Shown here one piece after another: positions 15,549-20,613 of a stretch of 20,613 bases of DNA (position 1 is its first letter; each line of letters opens with the position of its first letter). Origin of the DNA: an uncultured Verrucomicrobiales bacterium (GTDB taxonomy: Bacteria; Verrucomicrobiota; Verrucomicrobiia; Verrucomicrobiales; Akkermansiaceae); the NCBI GenBank assembly GCA_937893015.1, contig CALBJX010000043.1, forward strand, positions 1 to 20,613, given 5' to 3'. The position numbers and the translations under genes were made by a program. Under the pieces are notes generated by a model. It saw nothing but the letters and a program-made list of their open reading frames with translations, did no database searches and was not told the DNA's origin.

Positions 15549-15779
15549 TTAGTCATCCAAAAGCCCCGCCTCTTGGAAAAGCTCGACTAAGCGTTTTGCT
15601 GTCGCTTTGTCAATCTGGATGAACTGACTCGGTTTCGGTGTGGGGCGGGTGGCTCTGCCAAACATATTGATTTGGAGAATTTTTCCTCGCTCGATGATGT
15701 ACTCGGAATAGGCCTCGTCTTGCAATCCTTTGAATTCAGAAGCCGATTGTGTAAATCTTTCAAGATGGATTCTTGCCAT
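15549..15779 (-). CDS. Small conserved-looking protein, 76 aa, function unknown
   Basis: A compact protein with no membrane segment. It contains the run YIIERGKILQINMFGR and, near the C-terminus, QFIQIDKATAKRLVELF. This pattern (a 'RGKILQI' strand followed by 'Q.IQ.D...A..L') is one I recall from short proteins next to restriction and other defence genes, sometimes misnamed in databases. I cannot assign a function. It has its own near-consensus promoter and ends 75 nt before the HpaII-like fragment on the same strand. It could be a control protein or inhibitor of a neighbouring module, but that is a guess. Confidence 0.65.
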   Translation of the reverse strand: MARIHLERFTQSASEFKGLQDEAYSEYIIERGKILQINMFGRATRPTPKPSQFIQIDKATAKRLVELFQEAGLLDD

Positions 15780-15805
15780 GATGTGGTGAGCCTTTCTTGA
15801 ATAGA

Positions 15806-15834
15806 TTCATAGCGTTTTATGGCTTTCCTGTCAA
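15806..15834 (-). promoter_or_regulatory. Near-consensus sigma70 promoter for the 76-aa protein
   Basis: On the minus strand: TTGACA (15834-15829), 17-nt spacer, TATGAA (15811-15806). Transcription would start near 15799, about 20 nt before the ATG at 15779; an AGAAAGG lies 11 nt before that ATG. Confidence 0.75.
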
Positions 15835-15914
15835 GTACGATTGGCTCTTGTTCGGGGTCGAGCAGCGTTTTTTTGCGGGCTGTATAGAAAATTGTTTGAT
15901 TTTGCGATGAGTGC

Positions 15915-15943
15915 TTGACAGTAGGATGTTAATATATTAGTTT
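15915..15943 (+). promoter_or_regulatory. Possible promoter for the GHKL ATPase gene
   Basis: A perfect TTGACA (15915-15920), 17-nt spacer, then TAGTTT (15938-15943), which keeps only the TA...T positions of a -10. It would give a leader of about 19 nt before the ATG at 15969. It is back to back with the promoter of the 76-aa gene. Confidence 0.4.
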
Positions 15944-15968
15944 TCCTGTAACCCTTTAGCTTACCTCT

Positions 15969-17771
15969 ATGAACAAACTTGAACTGCTTTATTCCTTGTA
16001 TAATGCCTCTAGTTCTGATGCCGTTTTTCAGATTGTTGAACAATTTGGATTGAACGGCCCCGAAAATTGGAGACCCTATGGTGATAATCAGAATAATGCC
16101 GGAACGTTTGAAAATCAGCAGGCTTCCCCTGAAAACGCCTTGGTGGAGAAAATCACGAACGGCATTGATTCGCTGTTGTCGTTGAATTGTCGCTTGCACC
16201 ACATGAATCCTGAGGATAGCTCTAATCCTCAGTTGCCAAAGACAAGTCATGAGGCTGTTGCCCAGTTTTTCGGCGTGCAGGAGGGGCGATGGCAGAATGC
16301 AAGCGAGGGGCAGCGCCGCGAAGCGGCTTCTAAACTTCAGATTATCGTCACCGAGGATAAGAAGCGTCCTAATGTGGCTGTTTTCGATGATGGCGAGGGG
16401 CAGAATCCGAGCAATTTCCCCCAAACTTTCTTGTCTCTAGCGAGAGGGAACAAGAACAAAATCCCCTTCGTTCAGGGAAAATACAATGTAGGTGCTACGG
16501 GTGCTGTCGTTTTTTGCGGTACAAAGAATCGCTATCAGATGATTATTTCCCGCCGCAATGCGGAATTGGAAGATGCTGACAATCGCATCGGGTTTACGCT
16601 GGTTCGCCGTCATGTATTGACCGAAGAAGAAGAGAATACCATGAAATTGTCATGGTATGAGTATTTGGTCATTGATGGCGAAATCCCCTTTGTTGAAGCC
16701 GAAACGCTTGATTTGGGCATAGAGGACAGGGAATTTCATTCGGGTTCCGTGGTGAAAATGTATTCCTACCAGCTGACAAATGCGTCCATGGCGACAACCG
16801 ATTTGTGGCGCAACTTGAATGTGCTGCTCTATGATCCTGCTTTGCCTGTTCTTATTTGTGAAAAACGCGGGTATACTCAGAATTCGGATACCAAAGTGAT
16901 GAGCGGTAACAAGACGCGCATCAAGATTCATTTTGAGAAAAATGAAAATAAGGGGAAGCTGTTTTACAAAGATATGCGTTTGTCTTTGTTTAAGTGCCAA
17001 ATTCCTGTCGCAGTGTATGTTTTCCCTAGAGATTGCAAAAGTGATGAATATATACGCCATCACTCTGTTTTGTTCTTATTGAATGGTCAGACGCAAGGGG
17101 CAGAAGGGTGGACATTCATTACTCAGAAGGTGGGCTTTAGAGCGTTGAAAAAACAGATGATGGTGTGTGTGGATTGCTCGCAGATTACCGCATCTCATCG
17201 TCAGGAGCTCTTTATGGCATCTCGTGACCGCATGAAAGCGGGTGAGGATTATAATTTGCTTTCGGAAGAATTGGCATCGTTGCTTAGCAGTGACGCAGAT
17301 TTGAAAGCGATGGATAAGGAATATAAAGGTCAGGATTTCCGCTCTGCCGGTAATGATGATGAAATTGTCAAGACGATGTTTACGGGCTTGAAAAAGAACG
17401 GCAATATCCAGAGGTTGTTCACAGGAACACCGGGTGCCTTTTCCGTCTTTGAGCAAAAGAGTGAACGACCTGCACCTGCCGATGAAGGTGAGGCATCAGA
17501 GCAGCCCGCCGTTGAATTAAAGCCGTATCCCACATTCTTGCATGTGGAAGGTTTTGAAGCAGCGGAGGAAGAGTGTGTCAAGGTCGTTCGGCAAGGAGGA
17601 AGCGGTACTGTCATGCTGGAAACAGATGCGGAAAATGACTTCCTTGGGCGTACAACTGATGCGGGTAATATCGAAGCGGTAACGCAGGACTTTGGGGAAG
17701 GAGCTCACGCAGGCGCGGGCGGGCATTATTCCTCTGTCTGTCAAAATGATTTCCTCGCAAGGAGAACATGA
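15969..17771 (+). CDS. GHKL (Hsp90/MutL-like) ATPase, N-terminal part of a frameshifted gene
   Basis: 600 aa as read, of which about 575 are the real protein. The N-terminal Bergerat ATP-binding fold is clear: N-box ALVEKITNGIDSLL (57-70; Glu60, Asn64, Asp67), G1 box FDDGEGQ (139-145) and G2 box QGKYNVGATGAV (169-180). A second domain of mixed strands follows to about residue 460, then a linker and a beta-rich segment (VVRQGGSGTVMLETDAENDF). After TTT at 17691-17693 the sequence has GGGG where GGG would keep the frame. The last 25 residues, Gly/Ala-rich, are out of frame, and the true C-terminus continues in the next frame to 18255. I do not recognise a named family; similar GHKL proteins occur in defence islands. 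The ATPase fold is secure; the role is inferred from context. Confidence 0.8.
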   Translation: MNKLELLYSLYNASSSDAVFQIVEQFGLNGPENWRPYGDNQNNAGTFENQQASPENALVEKITNGIDSLLSLNCRLHHMNPEDSSNPQLPKTSHEAVAQFFGVQEGRWQNASEGQRREAASKLQIIVTEDKKRPNVAVFDDGEGQNPSNFPQTFLSLARGNKNKIPFVQGKYNVGATGAVVFCGTKNRYQMIISRRNAELEDADNRIGFTLVRRHVLTEEEENTMKLSWYEYLVIDGEIPFVEAETLDLGIEDREFHSGSVVKMYSYQLTNASMATTDLWRNLNVLLYDPALPVLICEKRGYTQNSDTKVMSGNKTRIKIHFEKNENKGKLFYKDMRLSLFKCQIPVAVYVFPRDCKSDEYIRHHSVLFLLNGQTQGAEGWTFITQKVGFRALKKQMMVCVDCSQITASHRQELFMASRDRMKAGEDYNLLSEELASLLSSDADLKAMDKEYKGQDFRSAGNDDEIVKTMFTGLKKNGNIQRLFTGTPGAFSVFEQKSERPAPADEGEASEQPAVELKPYPTFLHVEGFEAAEEECVKVVRQGGSGTVMLETDAENDFLGRTTDAGNIEAVTQDFGEGAHAGAGGHYSSVCQNDFLARRT

Positions 17772-18255
17772 AGTGTTCTTGAAGGTTCAAGTTGCCGAAC
17801 CTGCACCGCAAGAAAAGGAGAAGAAAAAGAGACAACGAGAACCGCAAGCGTCTTTGCCTCCACTGATTCGTGTGTATGAGAATGCTACGGAAACAGGAAG
17901 CGCAACATGGCAAGACGTGGACGGCATGACCGCCGACACCATCGTGAAGCTCGAAATCGGTGATGGAAACCTTGTGGAAAAGGTGTACATCAACATGGAT
18001 TCTGTGCAAGCGAAGAAGTATAATAATATGAGGGGGACCGATGCCGAGACGCAAAGCAAAAAATACATCGGTCTTGTTTATTCTCATTCCCTCATGATTT
18101 ATATGTCGCTTTTGGGCTACTACACAAAAGGAGCAACAGAAGCGGAATTGAGCGAAGAAGCCAAAGTCGAACTTATTGAGAGCCTACACAAGGCTGTGGC
18201 AGAAATGTTTAAGTGTCACATTGATTTCTTGATGAGCAATATGTCCTTTGGCTGA
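17692..18255 (+). pseudogene. C-terminal part of the GHKL ATPase, displaced by a +1 frameshift
   Basis: This frame continues the preceding protein: RAGIIPLSVK leads into GEHEVFLKVQVAEP, completing the beta-rich domain. Next come a basic linker (KEKKKRQREPQ), a second globular part and a helical end with KKYIGLVYSHSLMIYMS and about 60 further residues. Restoring one frame by removing a G from 17694-17697 gives a single protein of about 761 aa (575 + 186). The only start codon at its head is a TTG at 17692 without a Shine-Dalgarno, so independent translation is unlikely. It could be an assembly error, a real disabling mutation or, less likely, programmed frameshifting. Confidence 0.75.
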
Positions 18256-18671
18256 CGTCTTAATTATTAGCAAATCAGTATGTACTTCTTGCGCTTTGGC
18301 AGGAAGTCCGGTACGCTAGTGCTATGGAAGCCCCGACACTTGCTGGCATCATCCATCAGAATGAGTTTTCACTTATCTCGAAGAGACGCTCGATATTGAG
18401 TCCCTCCGCAAGATTGATACATGTATGGTGCAAATTTGGCCGTAGATCGCTTATCACTGCGAGTCGGTAAGGCTGATGTAGGAAGCTGCTACAGAGAGAA
18501 TTGCCGCCTTTGAATTTTTACATATCGGTATGCATGAGTAGTATCTATACGAAATGCGCTCTCTATTGAGAGCGCATTTCGTCGATTGCGAGGAATGTTG
18601 CTGCCCTGTTCGCATTAGCTATGCTAATGATGTATACAGATGTTAAATATTGAATGCTATTTATATCTGAA
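18256..18671. other. Intergenic region between convergent genes
   Basis: No gene can be supported here. Faint coding-like pieces occur in two frames on the plus strand around 18325-18545 (for example a segment SLRKIDTCMVQIWP and another ERIAAFEFLHIGMHE), interrupted by several stops. They may be the worn remains of a gene but match nothing I know. The region ends with the terminator at 18549-18582 and an AT-rich tail. Confidence 0.3.
18549..18582. terminator. Bidirectional terminator between convergent genes
   Basis: A perfect 15-bp inverted repeat (ACGAAATGCGCTCTC at 18549-18563, GAGAGCGCATTTCGT at 18568-18582) around a TATT loop. It lies between the GHKL gene (+) and the membrane-anchored gene (-), which converge on it. 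The stem is strong but no long T-tract follows on either side. Confidence 0.6.
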
Positions 18672-19226
18672 TTAATCAACAGAGTTCAGCGAGTTAATTC
18701 TATCACGAACTGTTGAAAAATATTTCTTTGTTTCGATATCTACTTGCTTGACTAATTTAGTTAAAGATTCAGGGTCAACAGGCGGATGCTCAAACGTGGT
18801 AAGTAATCCCATAATTAAAATTGCCTGCTTATAAACTGATTCATGCATAAAAGCTTCGTTCATATTTACATCGCCAAGAAAAGCGTTGATGGCTGTTAAC
18901 ATTTTATGCTCGAAATCCTTCTTTTCAGCATCATTAATCCCATGGTGTGCCCAGTGCCCAAACAGATTGCGTATATGTGCTAGTTCTGACGATTGCGCTT
19001 GGTAGATGGCAAATTCTTTCTCAAATTGAATTCTGAATACATTTTGAGTATTGAGAATCCTTCCTTTGAGTTTTTCAATTTCCTTATTAATTTCAGCGGA
19101 TTCCTCACGCGCAATACGGGAGGCCCACACTTTGCCCAGCCATGCGGCAAGGGCTCCGACTGGGATAGAAGAGACCATGCTGATGCAAATATCACTCCAT
19201 CCCATCTGTGCTAATAATGTTATCAT
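18672..19226 (-). CDS. Membrane-anchored coiled-coil protein, function unknown
   Basis: A 184-aa protein. An N-terminal hydrophobic segment (about residues 10-33: SDICISMVSSIPVGALAAWL and on) acts as a single membrane anchor. It is followed by a charged coiled-coil helix (about 38-75: ESAEINKEIEKLKGRI) and a helical cytoplasmic domain. Short proteins of this plan, one helix followed by 'KEIEKLK...IQFEKEFAIYQ', are widespread as hypothetical proteins in variable regions. No catalytic motif is visible. It has its own promoter directly upstream and is separated from groEL by a hairpin, so it is not part of the groEL operon. It reads as AT-rich like the island rather than like groEL, and probably marks the right end of the acquired region. 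Confidence 0.75.
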   Translation of the reverse strand: MITLLAQMGWSDICISMVSSIPVGALAAWLGKVWASRIAREESAEINKEIEKLKGRILNTQNVFRIQFEKEFAIYQAQSSELAHIRNLFGHWAHHGINDAEKKDFEHKMLTAINAFLGDVNMNEAFMHESVYKQAILIMGLLTTFEHPPVDPESLTKLVKQVDIETKKYFSTVRDRINSLNSVD

Positions 19227-19252
19227 TTGTTTATAGAAAATCTCTGTTGGGT

Positions 19253-19282
19253 ATTTTAGAAGAAATAAACGTAATTTGTCAA
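19253..19282 (-). promoter_or_regulatory. Near-consensus promoter for the membrane-anchored gene
   Basis: On the minus strand: TTGACA (19282-19277), 18-nt spacer, TAAAAT (19258-19253). Transcription would begin near 19246, about 20 nt before the ATG at 19226. Confidence 0.7.
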
Positions 19283-19308
19283 CAATGTTAGTTTGTAGGG
19301 CAATAACT

Positions 19309-19346
19309 CAACAACCGACGCACTCTTGCGAGTGCGTCGGCTGTTG
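19309..19346 (-). terminator. Hairpin terminator downstream of groEL
   Basis: An 11-bp stem (CCGACGCACTC 19315-19325 with GAGTGCGTCGG 19330-19340) closes on a TTGC loop and is extended by CAACA/TGTTG after one mismatch. On the minus strand it is followed only by a modest T-rich stretch. It lies about 90 nt after the groEL stop and just before the next gene's promoter. Confidence 0.65.
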
Positions 19347-19438
19347 GGGAAGGGGTGTTGGGCTGTGACCTTGGCTTGTTGAAAAGCCGTTGAAACGGGG
19401 GCAATGAAGGGAGGCAGATGAAATGGGGCATTGCCCCC

Positions 19439-20613
19439 TTACATCATGCCGCCCATGCCGCCCATGCCGGACATGTCGGCGGCGTGGTCGTGGCCGCAGG
19501 AGCAGCCCTTCTTTTCGGGGAGGTCGGCGATGAGGCATTCGGTGGTGAGCATGAGGCCCGCGATGGAGGCGGCGTTCTGGAGGGCAGAGCGCGTGACCTT
19601 GGTGGGATCCACCACGCCGGAGACGAGGAGGTCTTCGTAGGCATCGGTGACGACGTTGTAGCCCTGCGTGGGGGATTCGAGACCCTTCACCTTCTCCACG
19701 ATGAGAGCGGCTTCGCGGCCTGCGTTGGAAACGAGCTGGCGGAGGGGAGCCTCCACGGCGCGGAAGACGATGGAAGCACCCGTGGCTTCGTCGCCCGTGA
19801 GCGTGAGGGTGTCGATGGCCTTCTGGGCGCGGATGAGGGCGACACCGCCGCCGGGAACGATACCCTCTTCCACCGCAGCGCGGGTGGCGTGCAGGGCGTC
19901 GTCGACGCGGTCCTTCTTCTCCTTCATCTCCGTCTCGGTGGCAGCACCCACCTTGATGACGGCCACACCGCCCGCGAGCTTGGCAAGACGCTCCTGGAGC
20001 TTCTCGCGGTCGTAGTCGGAGGTGGACTCATCAATCTGGTGGCGAATCTGGGACACGCGGGCGGTGATGTCGGCGGACTTGCCGGCACCCTCGATGATGA
20101 CGGTCGTGTCCTTCGTGATGACCACGCGCTTGGCCTGACCGAGCTGGTCCATCTCCACGTTCTCGAGCTTGAGACCAAGGTCTTCGGAGATGCACTGGCC
20201 GCCCGTGAGGATGGCGATGTCTTGGAGCATGGCCTTGCGGCGGTCGCCGAAGCCGGGAGCCTTCACAGCGGCCACGTTCAGCGTGCCGCGCAGGCGGTTC
20301 ACCACGAGGGCGGCGAGAGCCTCGCCCTCCACGTCCTCAGCGATGATGAGGAAGGGCTTGCCGCTCTTGGCGACCTTTTCCAGAATGGGCAGGAAATCCT
20401 TGAGGTTGCCAATCTTCTTCTCGAAGATGAGGATGTAGGGGCTCTCGAGCACGGCTTCCATCGTGTCGGCATTCGTCACGAAGTAGGGGGAGAGGTAGCC
20501 CTTGTCGAACTGCATGCCCTCCACCACATCGAGGCTGGTGTCGATGCCCTTGGCCTCTTCCACGGTGATGGTGCCGTCCTTGCCGACCTTGTCCATGGCC
20601 TCGGCGATGATGT
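19439..20613 (-). CDS. groEL: Chaperonin GroEL, missing the N-terminus (runs off the window)
   Basis: The frame is open from the right edge to a TAA at 19441-19439, giving about 391 residues; the first ~160 residues lie outside. The visible part begins in the equatorial/intermediate region (IIAEAMDKVGKDGTITVEE) and runs through the apical domain (YLSPYFVTNADTMEA, FGDRRKAMLQDIAILTGG). It returns to the equatorial domain with DDALHATRAAVEEGIVPGGG, which contains the conserved ATP-hydrolysis Asp. The protein folds client polypeptides in the cytoplasm with GroES. The C-terminal tail is unusual: a CSCGHDH segment comes before the usual Gly-Met repeats (GMGGMGGMM). High GC and core-type codon use mark it as resident. 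The identification is certain. Confidence 0.97.
   Translation of the reverse strand, partial: IIAEAMDKVGKDGTITVEEAKGIDTSLDVVEGMQFDKGYLSPYFVTNADTMEAVLESPYILIFEKKIGNLKDFLPILEKVAKSGKPFLIIAEDVEGEALAALVVNRLRGTLNVAAVKAPGFGDRRKAMLQDIAILTGGQCISEDLGLKLENVEMDQLGQAKRVVITKDTTVIIEGAGKSADITARVSQIRHQIDESTSDYDREKLQERLAKLAGGVAVIKVGAATETEMKEKKDRVDDALHATRAAVEEGIVPGGGVALIRAQKAIDTLTLTGDEATGASIVFRAVEAPLRQLVSNAGREAALIVEKVKGLESPTQGYNVVTDAYEDLLVSGVVDPTKVTRSALQNAASIAGLMLTTECLIADLPEKKGCSCGHDHAADMSGMGGMGGMM

Noticed and set aside
18310..18470. A 49-codon plus-strand open frame beginning MEAPTLAGII after the GHKL gene.
   Set aside because: It is short, becomes Arg/Ser-rich, and another frame over the same bases looks equally coding-like; at most decayed sequence.

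Overview
The window looks like a defence island set between housekeeping genes of a moderately GC-rich Gram-negative-type bacterium. The edges carry the C-terminal end of a biotin-dependent carboxylase (left, + strand) and most of GroEL (right, - strand). The organism cannot be fixed from this sequence alone. The GC-rich core genes, the weak or absent Shine-Dalgarno sequences, the AT-rich leaders and the GH36 alpha-galactosidase would suit a gut-type Verrucomicrobiota or a similar lineage, but that is inference.

Layout. 1-360: carboxylase end and a strong terminator. 364-2191 (-): two overlapping genes for RlaP/COG3541-type nucleotidyltransferases, a superfamily linked to RNA repair. 2393-8199 (+): a two-gene operon that I read as the RADAR antiphage system, with rdrA (P-loop ATPase) followed 17 nt later by rdrB (large adenosine deaminase with a complete set of ADA metal and catalytic residues). 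8242-10392 (+): a GC-rich GH36 alpha-galactosidase that looks like host metabolism. 10389-12068 (+): a self-contained module made of a near-consensus promoter, a structured ~170-nt leader, an AIPR-like abortive-infection gene and a terminator. 12189-12343: four tandem 14-bp palindromes spaced 46-49 bp. 12356-12695: probable remains of a gene. 12870-14134 (-): an AT-rich two-gene cassette of a PLD-like protein and a four-helix membrane protein. 14569-15473 (-): a decayed restriction-modification locus, with the C-terminal half of an HpaII-type endonuclease and a Vsr repair endonuclease lacking about 40 internal residues, and no methyltransferase. 15549-15779 (-): a small conserved-looking protein with its own promoter. 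15969-18255 (+): a GHKL-type ATPase gene split by a 1-nt frameshift in a GGGG run. 18549-18582: a bidirectional terminator. 18672-19226 (-): a membrane-anchored coiled-coil protein. 19439 to the right edge (-): groEL.

How the parts work together. Most modules have their own promoter and sometimes a terminator, and they differ visibly in base composition. This is the picture of defence cassettes accumulating one by one at a permissive site, some intact (RADAR, AIPR-like, PLD/TM pair) and some decaying (HpaII/Vsr, perhaps the GHKL gene). RADAR is a described system. The best candidates for undescribed biology are the PLD-like/membrane pair, the AIPR-like gene with its structured leader, the pairing of RNA-repair-type nucleotidyltransferases with RADAR, and the GHKL ATPase.
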